DNA of 64,000 nucleotides from Pseudomonadota bacterium. Its GTDB lineage: Bacteria; Pseudomonadota; Alphaproteobacteria; Caulobacterales; Caulobacteraceae. This document shows positions 1 through 9,470 of the stretch, piece after piece (position 1 is the first letter of the stretch; the number at the start of each line of letters is the position of its first letter). Under the pieces are notes generated by a model, which saw nothing but the letters and a program-made list of their open reading frames with translations, was not told the origin of the DNA and ran no database searches. The stretch lies in NCBI GenBank assembly GCA_018241995.1, contig JAFECT010000006.1, forward strand, positions 1 through 64,000, written 5' to 3'. The translations under genes were made by a program, and so were the position numbers.

Positions 1-20
1 ATCCTTAGAGTCCACAGCAC

Positions 21-1256
21 CTAGACGACGCCGAGATCTCGCAGCCGCGCGATCTCGGCTTCATTCAGTCCCAATTGCTCCTGCAGCACCGCGTCGGTGT
101 CGGCCCCCAGGGCGGGCGGCGCGGAACGATAGGCGACCGGCGTCTCGGACAGGCGGATCGGGCTGGCGACGGTGCGGATGGGCCGGGAGAGGTCGGTGCG
201 GGTCTGCTCGACCACCAGGCCGCGTGCGACCGCCTGGGGCTCCTCGAACACCCTGTCGATGGAGTTGATCGGGCCGCAGGGCACGCCCGCCGCTTCGAGG
301 GCCTTGATCCAGTTGGCGGTGGTCTTTCCCGCCAGCGCGGGTTTCAGCGCTTCGGCGAGAGCGGCGCGGTGGGCCACCCGGTCGGCGTTGGTCTTGAAGC
401 GCGCGTCGTCGGCGAGCGCTGACAAGCCCGCCGCATCCGCCAGCGCCCGGAACTGCCCGTCGTTGCCGACAGCAATCACTACCGCTCCGTCGGCCGTCGG
501 GAAGGGCTGATAGGGGGCAAGGTTCGGGTGGGCATTCCCCATGCGCACGGGGGCCTTCCCTGAGGCGAAGAAGTTCGACGCCTGGTTGGCCAGCATCGCC
601 GCCTGGGCGTCGAACAGCGCCATGTCGATGTGCTGGCCCTGTCCGGTCTCGCGCGCGTGCAGCAGGGCGGCCAGGATGGCGTTGGAGGCATAGAGCCCGG
701 TGAACAGGTCCGCCACGGCCACGCCCACCTTCATGGGTTCTGCGCCCGGGTCGCCATCGGCCTGGCCGGTGATCGACATCAGCCCGCCCGTGGCCTGGAT
801 CATGTAGTCGTAGCCGGCGCGCGCGGCGTAGGGGCCGGTCTGGCCGAATCCGGTGATCGAGCAATAGACCAGCTTTGGGTTGGCGGCGCGGAGACTCGCA
901 TAGTCCAGCCCGTACTTCTTCAGACCGCCGGTCTTGAAGTTCTCGACCACCACGTCGGCTTTCGCGGCCAGGCGGCGCAGCAGGTCGGCGCCTTCGGGCG
1001 TGGCCATGTCGACGGTCAGGGAACGCTTGTTGCGGTTGGCGGCGAAGAAATAGGCCGCGTCGCCTCTTTCGCCCTCTGTCGTGGTCGCGAACGGCGGACC
1101 CCAGGTGCGGGTGTCGTCCCCGGCGCCCGGCCGCTCGACCTTGATCACCTCGGCGCCAAGGTCGGCCAAGAGCTGCGTCGCCCACGGCCCCGCCAACACG
1201 CGCGACAGGTCGAGCACGGTGACGCCGGCGAGGGGGCCTTGAGGCGTATCGGTCAT
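21..1256 (-). CDS. CaiB/BaiF family (class III) CoA-transferase, possibly succinyl-CoA:glutarate CoA-transferase
   Basis: 411 residues, the usual length for class III CoA-transferases. The N-terminus has the family pattern LAGPWATQLLADLGAEVIKVE (about residues 21-41), and GYDYMIQATGG follows near 149-159. The Asp near residue 183 in VGVAVADLFTG sits where the family carries its catalytic carboxylate, which forms acyl-CoA-anhydride intermediates. The gene is divergent from a glutaryl-CoA dehydrogenase gene 460 bp away with one small gene between. That context favours glutarate as CoA acceptor (SUGCT-like), which is an inference; formyl-CoA or carnitine-type substrates are not excluded by sequence. 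ATG at 1254-1256 gives the family N-terminus. Confidence 0.9.
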   Translation of the reverse strand: MTDTPQGPLAGVTVLDLSRVLAGPWATQLLADLGAEVIKVERPGAGDDTRTWGPPFATTTEGERGDAAYFFAANRNKRSLTVDMATPEGADLLRRLAAKADVVVENFKTGGLKKYGLDYASLRAANPKLVYCSITGFGQTGPYAARAGYDYMIQATGGLMSITGQADGDPGAEPMKVGVAVADLFTGLYASNAILAALLHARETGQGQHIDMALFDAQAAMLANQASNFFASGKAPVRMGNAHPNLAPYQPFPTADGAVVIAVGNDGQFRALADAAGLSALADDARFKTNADRVAHRAALAEALKPALAGKTTANWIKALEAAGVPCGPINSIDRVFEEPQAVARGLVVEQTRTDLSRPIRTVASPIRLSETPVAYRSAPPALGADTDAVLQEQLGLNEAEIARLRDLGVV

Positions 1257-1302
1257 GCCTCAGGGATAGAAAGGAAAGCGCAGCGAGGAAAGAGCTGCGC
1301 GG

Positions 1303-1554
1303 TCAGAGCCCCGGATCGAATACGCCGGCCTGCCGCATGCGTTCCTCGCGGGCCACCATGGCGCGGCCGTTCAGCTCGGCGGCCATGGCGCGCACGCGGT
1401 CCGAAGCGGCGGTCTTGCACATGCCGGGCACCAGGGCGTGCCAGTAGGCCATGGAAGCGGCCTTCAAGAGGCGCCAGCCATAGCCCGACGACGCGGCCAT
1501 GTGCTCCAGATACGTCTCGTCCACCTCTTTCGGGTGATCCCGGAAGAGGCGCAT
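1303..1554 (-). CDS. DUF6356-like small protein
   Basis: 83 residues. It has the pattern RLFRDHPKEVDETYLEHM followed by a hydrophobic stretch (YWHALVPGMC), which I recognise as a small uncharacterised family seen in Caulobacterales and Sphingomonadales. I chose the ATG at 1552-1554 because AGGA lies about five bases upstream; an ATG 15 bases earlier (1569) is possible. The hydrophobic segment suggests membrane association. It lies between the CoA-transferase and the divergent gcdH and may share the CoA-transferase transcript. Function unknown. Confidence 0.7.
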   Translation of the reverse strand: MRLFRDHPKEVDETYLEHMAASSGYGWRLLKAASMAYWHALVPGMCKTAASDRVRAMAAELNGRAMVAREERMRQAGVFDPGL

Positions 1555-1712
1555 GAATGTCCTGCGCATACGCCAGTGCTCCCCGGCGACTTGTTTTTGG
1601 CGGCCCTACCGGAAAGACGGAATTTCCCGTAGAGGCTCGCTCGTTAGAGACTCACTCCTACCACGGGTCGGCGAGCGACGACATGCGCCCGAACGGCCCA
1701 AGGGCCCGAACC

Positions 1713-2903
1713 ATGCCGCTAGACGCCTCCACGACACACAAGACCTTCCAGTGGCAAGACCCGCTGGACCTGCAAAGCCGCCTTACGGACGAAGAGCGGA
1801 TGATCGCCGACGTCGCGAGGAGCTACGCCCGCGACAAGCTCCTGCCCCGGGTGGTCTCGGCCTTCGCCGAAGAGCGCTTCGATCGTGAGATCATGTCGGA
1901 GCTGGGCGAGCTGGGCCTCCTGGGCGCCATGCTGCCGGAGCAGTACGGCGGTTCGGGCGTCAGCCACGTGGCCTACGGCCTGACCGCGCGCGAGATCGAG
2001 GCGGTGGATAGCGGCTACCGCTCGGCCATGAGCGTGCAGTCGTCGCTGTCGATGTACCCGATCTACGCCTTCGGGTCGGAAGAGCAGCGCATGCGCTTCC
2101 TGCCAAAGATGGCGGCGGGCGAGCTGATCGGTTGTTTCGGCCTGACCGAGGCGGAGGGCGGCTCCGATCCTGCCTCGATGAAGACCAAGGCCGAGAAGGT
2201 CGAGGGCGGCTACCGTCTGAACGGCGCCAAGTTCTGGATCACCAATTCGCCGATCTGCGATCTGGCGGTCGTCTGGGCCAAGCTGGACGGCGAGATCAGA
2301 GGCTTCATTGTCGAGCGCGGCATGGCCGGCTTCTCGACCACCAAGATCGAGGGCAAGCTCAGCTTGCGCGCCTCGATCACCGGCGACATCGGCCTGAACG
2401 ACGTGCTGGTCCCGGAGGAGAACCTGCTCCCGGGCGTGAAGGGCCTGCGCGGGCCGTTCTCGTGCTTGAACAAGGCGCGCTACGGCATTTCCTGGGGGGC
2501 GATGGGCGCGGCGGAGGCCTGCCTGCATCTCACGCGGGACTATGTCGGCGAACGGATGCTGTTCGGCCGGCCCCTGTCTTCGCGCCAGCTGGTGCAGAAG
2601 AAGCTGGCCGACATGATGACCGAGATCGCGCTGGGCTATGAGGGCGCCTATGCGGTGGGCCGACTGCTCGACCAGGGCGCCTGGATTCCCGAGGCCATCT
2701 CGATGATGAAGCGCAACAACTGCGGCAAGGCGCTGGCCATCGCGCGCGAGGCCCGCGACATGCATGGCGGCGCCGGCATCACAGGCGAGCACCATGTGAT
2801 GCGCCACGCCATGAACCTCGAGACGGTCAACACCTACGAAGGCGCCCACGACGTCCACGCCCTGATCCTGGGCCGGGCGATCACGGGCCAAAGCGCCTTC
2901 TAG
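1713..2903 (+). CDS. gcdH: Glutaryl-CoA dehydrogenase (acyl-CoA dehydrogenase family)
   Basis: 396 residues from the ATG at 1713, matching GCDH enzymes (about 390-400). The reading frame is open further upstream, but that stretch is not family-like. FAD/substrate motifs include [12 protein letters not shown] and the C-terminal [16 protein letters not shown]. The catalytic Glu is in [20 protein letters not shown] (Glu near 376), a sequence diagnostic of GCDH rather than of general acyl-CoA dehydrogenases. The enzyme oxidises and decarboxylates glutaryl-CoA to crotonyl-CoA and passes electrons to ETF in lysine, tryptophan and glutarate breakdown. The divergent CoA-transferase could supply glutaryl-CoA. 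Confidence 0.93.
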   Translation: MPLDASTTHKTFQWQDPLDLQSRLTDEERMIADVARSYARDKLLPRVVSAFAEERFDREIMSELGELGLLGAMLPEQYGGSGVSHVAYGLTAREIEAVDSGYRSAMSVQSSLSMYPIYAFGSEEQRMRFLPKMAAGELIGCFGLTEAEGGSDPASMKTKAEKVEGGYRLNGAKFWITNSPICDLAVVWAKLDGEIRGFIVERGMAGFSTTKIEGKLSLRASITGDIGLNDVLVPEENLLPGVKGLRGPFSCLNKARYGISWGAMGAAEACLHLTRDYVGERMLFGRPLSSRQLVQKKLADMMTEIALGYEGAYAVGRLLDQGAWIPEAISMMKRNNCGKALAIAREARDMHGGAGITGEHHVMRHAMNLETVNTYEGAHDVHALILGRAITGQSAF

Positions 2904-2909
2904 GGAGCG

Positions 2910-3743
2910 CTAGCTCCCCGGCAGGCACATCACCTGGGCCACGCGCAGGTCGCGGCGCAGGTTGTCGGCCATGCGGCCATAGTTCTCGGTGGTGATCGGC
3001 AGGCCCTGGGCCAGGTCGGGGCCGGGGGTGATGTCCTTCAGCGCCGGGCCCAGCGATTCCGGCGCGGTGGTGAAGATACGCCCGCGCCGGGGCCGTTCGC
3101 CCAGCACCACGCCTACCACTCGGCCCTGCTCGTCCAGCATCGGCGCGCCGGACAGGCCGGCCAGGGTGCCGTTCAGTCCATGGGTGCGGCCGATCTCGGC
3201 CCAGACCAGGATCGGCGTGTCGGAGCGCTCTCTGCCCTTTACGCGCAGGATCTCGTTGCCGATCAGGCGCACGGCGATCTCGCCGGCATGGCCCTGCGGA
3301 TAGCCGGCCGCGAAGGCGCGCTGGCCGATGTGGAACGGCCGCCCGATCGCCATCGGCAAGGCGGGAGGTCCGCCCTCGGAGGTAAGAATCGCCACGTCGC
3401 CCTTGGGCAGGGCGGTGACGTCGGCGCGGATGGCGCGCCCACCGCCGAGTACGATCGCAGCCTTCTTGCAGTTCTGCACCACATGGCGCGCGGTGATCCA
3501 CTTGCCCTGCTGGCCGACGGCGAAGGCGGTGCCCGCGATCGGCTGCAGCGGACCCGAGGGAGCGGACACCACCGTCAGGGGATCGAACGGGGTCGAGGGG
3601 CCCAGCACCGCGCCTTCCTCCGCGTCGGGCGGCGGCGGAGCCGGCGGGGCGTCCACGTTCTCGCGGCGCCACTCGCAGACGATCACCAGCGCCGCCAAGG
3701 CGCCGGCGTAGAGCAGCCAATCCGGGACGCGAAGGGAACTCAT
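2910..3743 (-). CDS. Membrane-anchored trypsin-like serine protease
   Basis: 277 residues from the ATG at 3743. An N-terminal membrane segment (LLYAGALAALVIVCEW, about 10-25) is followed by a Pro/Asp-rich linker and a chymotrypsin-fold domain. The triad is visible: His87 in TARHVV, Asp116 in KGDVAIL and Ser198 in GLSGAP. No PDZ domain follows, unlike DegP/DegS. The gene starts 17 bp after the DUF350 gene on the same strand, so the two are probably co-transcribed. A periplasmic location anchored in the inner membrane is inferred. Substrate unknown. A longer frame to 3929 is open but lies over the DUF350 gene and is not credible. Confidence 0.8.
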   Translation of the reverse strand: MSSLRVPDWLLYAGALAALVIVCEWRRENVDAPPAPPPPDAEEGAVLGPSTPFDPLTVVSAPSGPLQPIAGTAFAVGQQGKWITARHVVQNCKKAAIVLGGGRAIRADVTALPKGDVAILTSEGGPPALPMAIGRPFHIGQRAFAAGYPQGHAGEIAVRLIGNEILRVKGRERSDTPILVWAEIGRTHGLNGTLAGLSGAPMLDEQGRVVGVVLGERPRRGRIFTTAPESLGPALKDITPGPDLAQGLPITTENYGRMADNLRRDLRVAQVMCLPGS

Positions 3744-3760
3744 CGAAGCGGCCTGGGCCC

Positions 3761-4204
3761 TCACCCCATCATCGCGGCGGCCAGGATGAAGGCCACGGCC
3801 AGCTTGGCGGCGACCAGCAGCACGGCGGCGGAAACCTCGCCCTCCTGCACCCGGTCGGGCAGGCCCACCAGGATGAAGTCGGTGATGCGGAACAGCAGCA
3901 GCTGCACCAGGGCGGTCGCGCCGCCCCACAGGGCGATCTGGATCAGTGAGCCCGCGGAGCTCAGCGCCATGGCCAGGGGTATAGCCAATCCCACGATCAC
4001 CCCGCCGAAGGCCACGGCTGCGGCGCCATTGCCCTCGCGGATCTGGCTGATCTCCTTATAGGGCGTAATCAGCGCATAGATCGTGGATGCGATCAGCAGG
4101 ATGACCAGGGTCGCGGCCGCGTGCAGCAGCGACAGCGGAAAGCTGGTGAAAAAGGCCTGTACGTCGAGGTTCGCGACCTCGCTGAGCCACGCTTGGGGAT
4201 CCAT
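3761..4204 (-). CDS. DUF350 family integral membrane protein
   Basis: 147 residues, mostly hydrophobic, with about four membrane segments. The second half (AVAFGGVIVGLAIPLAMALS, then a segment ending in an AAAMMG C-terminus) is typical of the DUF350/YjfL family. The role of the family is not established; members often lie near envelope-stress, YjfK or polyamine-linked genes. Here it is the first gene of a pair with a membrane-anchored trypsin-like protease, suggesting a shared envelope function. Confidence 0.8.
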   Translation of the reverse strand: MDPQAWLSEVANLDVQAFFTSFPLSLLHAAATLVILLIASTIYALITPYKEISQIREGNGAAAVAFGGVIVGLAIPLAMALSSAGSLIQIALWGGATALVQLLLFRITDFILVGLPDRVQEGEVSAAVLLVAAKLAVAFILAAAMMG

Positions 4205-4283
4205 TACGCCACACCCGTCCTGAACAGGGACGACCTTAGCAACATCGGCGCCGCGCCTGGCAAGCGTGGCCGGGGTGCGGCCT

Positions 4284-5483
4284 TCAGTCCACCTGGACCA
4301 TGGCGCGCAGCGCGCTGGCGCGGATCTTCTCGCTCTCGCTCTTCAGCTGGCCGCAGGCAGCCAGGATGTCGCGTCCGCGCGGCGTGCGGATCGGCGAAGC
4401 GTAACCCGCGCGGTTCAGCACCGCGGCGAAGCGTTCGATGGTGGGCCAGTCCGAGCACTCGTACTTCGTGCCCGGCCAGGGGTTGAAAGGGATCAGGTTG
4501 ATCTTGGCCGGAATGCCCTTCAGCAGCTGCACCAGGGCCTTGGCCTCGGCGGGGCTGTCGTTGACCCCCTTCAGCATGACGTACTCGAAGGTGACCCGTC
4601 GCGCGTTCGACAGGCCGGGATAGGCCCGGATGCCGGCCATCAGCTGCTCCAGCGGGTACTTCTTGTTCAGCGGCACCAGCTCGTTGCGCAGGTCGTCGTT
4701 GGTGGCGTGCAGCGAGATCGCCAGCATGGCCGCGGTGCGCTTGCCCAGCGGATCGAGCTGCGGGACCACGCCGGAGGTCGAGACGGTGATCCGGCGGCGC
4801 GACAGGGCTACGCCCTCGTTGTCGGAGATGATCTCGATGGCGTCGGCGACGTTGTCCAGATTGTAGAGCGGCTCGCCCATGCCCATGAACACGATGTTCG
4901 ACAGGCGGCGGTCCTCCTTGTCCGAGGGCCACTCCTCGAGATCGTCGCGGCAGACCTGGACCTGGGCCACGATCTCGGCGGCGGTCAGGTTGCGCACCAG
5001 CGTCTGGGTGCCGGTGTGGCAGAAGCTGCAGTTCAGGGTGCAGCCGACCTGGCTGGAGACGCAAAGGGCGCCCGCACGGCCCACGTCAGGGATGTAGACG
5101 GTCTCGGCCTCGATGCCCGGGGCGAAGCGGACCAGCCACTTGCGCGTGCCGTCCTTGGAGACCTGTCGCTCGACGATCTCGGGCCGCGCCAGGGTGAACG
5201 CCTCGGCGAGGGCGGCCTGGGCTTCCTTGGCGACGTTGGTCATCTGGGCGAAGTCGGTGACGCCGTGATGGTGGATCCAGCGCCAGATCTGGCTGGCGCG
5301 CATTCGCGCCTTGTCCTCAGGCACCACGCCGGTCTCGACCAGGGCCGCGCGCAGCTGATCACGGGTCAGGCCCGACAGGTTCGGCTTCGCCGCCGGCGGT
5401 GGCGCGGCGTCGGTCTTCGGGGCGCGGGAAAGGTCGAGGGTCACGCCCACGGAGCGGCCATCCTTGTCTGGTGAGCGCCTCAT
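4284..5483 (-). CDS. rlmN: Dual-specificity 23S rRNA/tRNA adenine-C2 methyltransferase RlmN
   Basis: 399 residues from the ATG at 5483. It is a radical SAM enzyme that methylates A2503 of 23S rRNA and A37 of some tRNAs. The cluster motif CTLNCSFC gives Cys148, Cys152 and Cys155. The two mechanistic cysteines are seen in ALCVSSQVG (Cys141) and DILAACGQL (Cys377), so the enzyme looks complete. The N-terminal helical region ([13 protein letters not shown]) and GMGEPLYN are also family signatures. The frame stays open far upstream to 6854, but that extension is the shadow of the isoaspartyl peptidase gene. Confidence 0.96.
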   Translation of the reverse strand: MRRSPDKDGRSVGVTLDLSRAPKTDAAPPPAAKPNLSGLTRDQLRAALVETGVVPEDKARMRASQIWRWIHHHGVTDFAQMTNVAKEAQAALAEAFTLARPEIVERQVSKDGTRKWLVRFAPGIEAETVYIPDVGRAGALCVSSQVGCTLNCSFCHTGTQTLVRNLTAAEIVAQVQVCRDDLEEWPSDKEDRRLSNIVFMGMGEPLYNLDNVADAIEIISDNEGVALSRRRITVSTSGVVPQLDPLGKRTAAMLAISLHATNDDLRNELVPLNKKYPLEQLMAGIRAYPGLSNARRVTFEYVMLKGVNDSPAEAKALVQLLKGIPAKINLIPFNPWPGTKYECSDWPTIERFAAVLNRAGYASPIRTPRGRDILAACGQLKSESEKIRASALRAMVQVD

Positions 5484-5651
5484 ATAGCAGACCGCGCCGC
5501 TGGGATTAAGGCGCCCGCGACGTTCAGCCTGCCCGCTTTCGGCCACAGCGGTTAAGCCGGCGATAACCGTGGCCGTGTTCTGATGCCTGCGGGGGCGATG
5601 CGCCTGGGCGTATCGCGAACGCCGTCGAAAGCGGCGTGGAGGGCTGGACCG

Positions 5652-5924
5652 ATGCGCGTGTCGCTGTTCGGTTTGAACGTACTGGCCATGGGCGTGCTCG
5701 CCGCGCCGGCCATCCTGATCTATCAGTCTGCTGTCAGCGGCCTGGCCGCGGACGACGTGGGCCGCACCGCCTATCCGGCGGCGATGGTGCTGGGCGCGCT
5801 CTGCCTGTTCGGCGCCATGAGCCGGCTGTCGAAGAAGCGGGCGGAGCCCTCGGCGGCGATCCCGCTGATGCTGATCGGCACGGGGCTCTTCGCCGTGCCG
5901 GTGGTGATGCTGCTGGTCAACTAG
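5652..5924 (+). CDS. Small hypothetical membrane protein
   Basis: 90 residues from the ATG at 5652, which has GGAGGG about nine bases upstream; an upstream in-frame start at 5583 lacks this. Three hydrophobic segments are visible ([17 protein letters not shown], a stretch ending [10 protein letters not shown], and [20 protein letters not shown]). No family recognised. Its stop codon overlaps the stop of the convergent isoaspartyl peptidase gene by four bases (5921-5924). Confidence 0.6.
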   Translation: MRVSLFGLNVLAMGVLAAPAILIYQSAVSGLAADDVGRTAYPAAMVLGALCLFGAMSRLSKKRAEPSAAIPLMLIGTGLFAVPVVMLLVN

Positions 5925-6793
5925 CCGAAGACGTCGGCGCGGATTTCGCCGTCGACGCTGAGCGTCGCGCGCTTCATGCCTTCGGAATTGTAGGGGGTCG
6001 ACAGGTTGCCCTGGCGGTCGACCGCGATCAGCCCGCCTTCGCCGCCCAGGCTGCCGATCTCCTCGATCACCGCCTTGGTCGCCTGCTCCAGGGTCTGGCC
6101 CATGCGCATGCGCCAGGAGACCTGCGCGGTCGCCGCCACCCGCATGAAGTACTCGCCCTGGCCGGTCCCCGAAGCCGCCGCCGTATCGTCGGCCCAGGTT
6201 CCCGCAGCCACGATGGGCGTGTCGCCTACCCGGCCCGGCATCTTGCCGAACACGCCAGCGGTCGAGGTCGCCGCCGCCAGCCGCCCGTCGGCGTCCAGCA
6301 CCACACAGCCGACCGTGCCGTGCGCCAGGGCGCCCGGCGGATAGTTGGATTCCCCCGCGCCGGCGTGGGTAAACCAGGTCTCGGGATTGGTGATGCGCGT
6401 GGCGTCGGTCGAGGCGGCGAAATCGGCCGCGCCTTTGCCCACCAGCATGACGTGAGGGGTCTTCTCCATCACCAGCCGCGCCACCTCGACCGGGCTTTCG
6501 AAGCCCTGCAGAGCCGCGACCGCCCCGGCCCGGCGCTCGGGCCCGACCATCAGGCTGGCGTCCAGTTCGTAGTCCCCGGCCAGGTTCGGTGAAGCGCCGC
6601 GCCCGGCGACGTACAGGCCTGACGCCTCCAGCGCCTTGACGGTTTCCACCACCACGTCCAGCGCCGAAGCTCCGGCCGCCAGGCGGTCGCGCGCCGCCTC
6701 GACCAGCCCGCGCATGTGCGGGATCTCGCGGCTGTAGTCGCGCTTGCGCGTCGCGCCGGCGCCGCCATGCAGGGCGAGGGCGAACTTGGCCAT
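5921..6793 (-). CDS. iaaA: Isoaspartyl peptidase / L-asparaginase (Ntn-hydrolase, plant-type)
   Basis: 290 residues from the ATG at 6793, which has GGAG about eight bases upstream. These enzymes are made as an inactive precursor that cleaves itself before a Thr, which becomes the N-terminal nucleophile. Here the Thr is near residue 160 in [11 protein letters not shown], and the N-terminus LALHGGAGA is the family signature. It hydrolyses beta-aspartyl dipeptides and asparagine. The downstream half contains [13 protein letters not shown] and TGQGEYF, as in the family. An Lrp/AsnC regulator gene lies directly upstream on the same strand and may control it. Confidence 0.9.
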   Translation of the reverse strand: MAKFALALHGGAGATRKRDYSREIPHMRGLVEAARDRLAAGASALDVVVETVKALEASGLYVAGRGASPNLAGDYELDASLMVGPERRAGAVAALQGFESPVEVARLVMEKTPHVMLVGKGAADFAASTDATRITNPETWFTHAGAGESNYPPGALAHGTVGCVVLDADGRLAAATSTAGVFGKMPGRVGDTPIVAAGTWADDTAAASGTGQGEYFMRVAATAQVSWRMRMGQTLEQATKAVIEEIGSLGGEGGLIAVDRQGNLSTPYNSEGMKRATLSVDGEIRADVFG

Positions 6794-6873
6794 GCGGCGA
6801 TCTCCTGAACTGGGGTGCGTGCAGATAGCCCCGACCGGCCGGGCGGGCAATCACGCGCTTAGGTGATCGCGAT

Positions 6874-7338
6874 TCAGCCGAAATCTTCCTTCAGCATGAC
6901 GGCGGAACGCACCTCGCCGACGCCCGGGATCGCGCTCAGCCGGTCGACCAGCTGCGACAGCTCCGTCGCATTGCGCACCCTGACCACCATGAAGGCGTCA
7001 ATGGCGCCTGTGACCGAGTAGTAGTTGGTGATCTCGGGCCAGTTGCGGAACTTCTCGACGACGGGCGCGCAGGGGCGCTGGCTGAAGATGACCGAGAGCA
7101 CGGCGCGCAGGGCGTTGTCGTCGGCGCCTTCGCCCAGCACCGCACGATAGCCGATGATCACCTTGTCGCGCTCCAGCCGCGCGATGCGGGCCTGCACCGC
7201 CGTGCGCGACAACGACACCGCCTGGGCCAGGGCGGTCAGGGTCATGCGGGCGTCGTGGGTCAGCAGCGTGATCAGCTTTTCGTCGATCGAGTCGCGGCCA
7301 CCGCCGATTTGCCTATCGAACATTCGATTTTCAGTCAT
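6874..7338 (-). CDS. Lrp/AsnC family transcriptional regulator
   Basis: 154 residues. The N-terminal helix-turn-helix includes [18 protein letters not shown] (about 32-49) followed by [16 protein letters not shown]. The C-terminal AsnC ligand-binding (RAM) domain includes [17 protein letters not shown]. It is co-oriented with the isoaspartyl peptidase gene downstream and divergent from the M13 peptidase gene, with a 92-bp shared promoter region, so regulation of either is plausible. The Met at residue 6 (7323) is an alternative start. Confidence 0.9.
   Translation of the reverse strand: MTENRMFDRQIGGGRDSIDEKLITLLTHDARMTLTALAQAVSLSRTAVQARIARLERDKVIIGYRAVLGEGADDNALRAVLSVIFSQRPCAPVVEKFRNWPEITNYYSVTGAIDAFMVVRVRNATELSQLVDRLSAIPGVGEVRSAVMLKEDFG
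7315..7328. promoter_or_regulatory. 14-bp palindrome at the start of the Lrp/AsnC gene
   Basis: ATCGAA-CA-TTCGAT is a perfect inverted repeat overlapping the first codons of the Lrp-like gene, close to the divergent promoter region. It could be an autoregulatory site. Lrp sites are usually less regular, so this is only a candidate. Confidence 0.25.
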
Positions 7339-7430
7339 TTCGCCATACCCCGCCGCCGTCTTGTTTATGGCGAGGCGCGGCCCTTCAGCCTCACAATCGG
7401 CCCACAGCGAAAGCTGTCAAGGAGACGGTC

Positions 7431-9470
7431 GTGGGACATTCCAAGAAGCTCGAAGCGCGCACCGTCACGTGGCGCTGGCGCGCCGGTTCGGCGGCGCTGG
7501 CGATGACCTTCGCGGGCGCACTGTCGCTCGGCGCCTCGGCCGCGCCGCCGGTCGGGGTGATCGAGGCCGCGGGCATGGATCCGTCGGTCCGCCCCGGCGA
7601 CGATTTCTATAGCTTCGCCAACGGCGGCTGGGTGAAGGCCACCGCCGTTCCTGCGCAGGGCGCATATGGCACGAGCGCCATGCTGGCGGCCAGGAACGCC
7701 CAGCGCGTGCGGGATCTGATTCAACAGGCCGCCGACACCGGCCATGTCCGCGACGCGGTTGAGCAGAAGGTCGGCGACTACTACGCCAGCCTGACCGACC
7801 AGGCCGGTATCGACGCCAAGGGCATCGCGCCCCTGCAGGATGACCTCGCGGCCATAGCCGCCATCGCCGACCGGACCTCCCTGTCGGCTTACCTCGGTGG
7901 GCGCCTGCGAGCCGACGTCGATGCTACGGTGCAGCGCACCGACGGCCTGTTCGGCATGTGGGTCCATCAGGGATTCACCGATGCGGATCGCTACTATCCG
8001 CACCTGCTTCAGGGCGGTCTGGGTCTGCAGGATCGCGAGGACTACCTTGATGTTTCGCCCAAGGCGGCGGCGCTGAGGGCCGACTACCAAGCCCACGTCG
8101 CCAAGGTGCTGAAGCAGGCGGGCGTCGAAGACGCGCAGGGAAAGGCCGAACGCATCCTGGCTTTCGAGACGCGGATCGCCAAGACCCACGCCTCGCTCGC
8201 CGACACCCAGGATCCGGCCAAGACCAACAACCTTTGGAAGCGCGCCGACTTCGACGCCAAGGCGCCGGGGATGGACTGGAAAGCCTATTTCGGGGCTGCG
8301 CGCCTGGATCGGCAGCCCTTGTTCATGGTCTGGCAGCCCTCGGCCGTAAGCGGAATTTCGGCCCTGGTCGGCGCCGAGCCCCTGGACATGTGGAAGGACT
8401 ACCTGCGCTTCCGCCTGATCGAGCACTACGCCCAGGCCCTGCCCAAGGCCTATGCGGACCCGCGCTTTGACAACACCCAGGATGGGCTCGGAGCCACGAG
8501 CGCCGCGCTCGGCGAGGCGGTCGGCAAGCTCTACGTGCGCCGCTACTTCCCGCCCCAGGCCAAGGCGCGGGCCCGGGCCATGGTCGACAATCTGGTCGAG
8601 GCCTACCGCCCGCGCATCGAGGCCGCCGGCTGGATGGCGCCCGAGACCAAGCAGAAGGCGCTGAAGAAGCTCCAGACGCTGAGCATCGGCCTGGGCTACC
8701 CCGACCGCTGGATCGACTATTCGGGGCTTCAGGTCGTGCGCGGCGACGCCGTGGGCAATCTGCGCCGCGCAGAGCTGTTCAAGTATCGGCGCAGCCTGGA
8801 GCGATTGGCCACGCCGGTCGATCCGGCCGAGTGGACCATCGATCCTCAGCTGGTGGGGGCGGTGATCATCTTCAGCCCGAACACCATCCAGTTCGCGGCC
8901 GGCATTCTGCAGCCGCCTTACTTCGACCCGGATGGCGACGACGCCTCCAACTACGGCTCCGCCGGCGCCGGCATCGCCCATGAGATCGCCCACACCTTCG
9001 ACGAATTGGGCAATCAGTACGACGAACAGGGGCGGCTCGTGGCTTGGTGGGCGCCCGGTGACGAGGCCCGCTACCAGGCCGCCGCCGCGCCGCTGCTGGC
9101 CCAGGCGAACGCCTATTGCCCGCTTGCCGACGCCTGTCTGAACGGCAAGCAGGTGCTGGGCGAGAACATCAACGACCTCGTCGGGCTCGATGTGGCCCAC
9201 GACGCCTACATCCGTTCGCTCCATGGCAGGCCGGACATTGTCAAAGGCGGCCTGACCGGTGAGCAGCGCTTCTTCCTGGCCTTCGGTCAGCGTTGGCGGA
9301 GACAGCAGGGCGAGGCGGCCCTGCGCCGCCAAGTCCAGACGGACATCCATGCTCCGGGAGTATTTCGTAGTGACACGGTTCGTAACCTCGACGCCTGGTA
9401 TGACGCCTTCGCTGTCCGTCCCGGTGACAAGCTATATCTCGAGCCCCGCGCCCGCGTGCGGGTCTGGTGA
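7431..9470 (+). CDS. M13 family (neprilysin/PepO-like) zinc metallopeptidase
   Basis: 679 residues. The basic N-terminus followed by AMTFAGALSLGASAAP indicates a signal peptide, so the enzyme is probably periplasmic or secreted. The M13 core is present: HEIAH (His517, Glu518, His521) and the third zinc ligand Glu near 578 in GENINDLVGLDVA. The C-terminus ends in RVRVW, as is usual for M13 enzymes, so the gene is full length despite a same-strand overlap with the next frame. It should cleave oligopeptides. The start at 7431 is a GTG with GGAG seven bases upstream. Confidence 0.92.
   Translation: MGHSKKLEARTVTWRWRAGSAALAMTFAGALSLGASAAPPVGVIEAAGMDPSVRPGDDFYSFANGGWVKATAVPAQGAYGTSAMLAARNAQRVRDLIQQAADTGHVRDAVEQKVGDYYASLTDQAGIDAKGIAPLQDDLAAIAAIADRTSLSAYLGGRLRADVDATVQRTDGLFGMWVHQGFTDADRYYPHLLQGGLGLQDREDYLDVSPKAAALRADYQAHVAKVLKQAGVEDAQGKAERILAFETRIAKTHASLADTQDPAKTNNLWKRADFDAKAPGMDWKAYFGAARLDRQPLFMVWQPSAVSGISALVGAEPLDMWKDYLRFRLIEHYAQALPKAYADPRFDNTQDGLGATSAALGEAVGKLYVRRYFPPQAKARARAMVDNLVEAYRPRIEAAGWMAPETKQKALKKLQTLSIGLGYPDRWIDYSGLQVVRGDAVGNLRRAELFKYRRSLERLATPVDPAEWTIDPQLVGAVIIFSPNTIQFAAGILQPPYFDPDGDDASNYGSAGAGIAHEIAHTFDELGNQYDEQGRLVAWWAPGDEARYQAAAAPLLAQANAYCPLADACLNGKQVLGENINDLVGLDVAHDAYIRSLHGRPDIVKGGLTGEQRFFLAFGQRWRRQQGEAALRRQVQTDIHAPGVFRSDTVRNLDAWYDAFAVRPGDKLYLEPRARVRVW

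Noticed and set aside
5484..6854. Upstream extension of the rlmN frame to 6854 (856 residues)
   Set aside because: The extra sequence is Arg/Gly-rich shadow of the isoaspartyl peptidase gene in another frame; RlmN starts at 5483.
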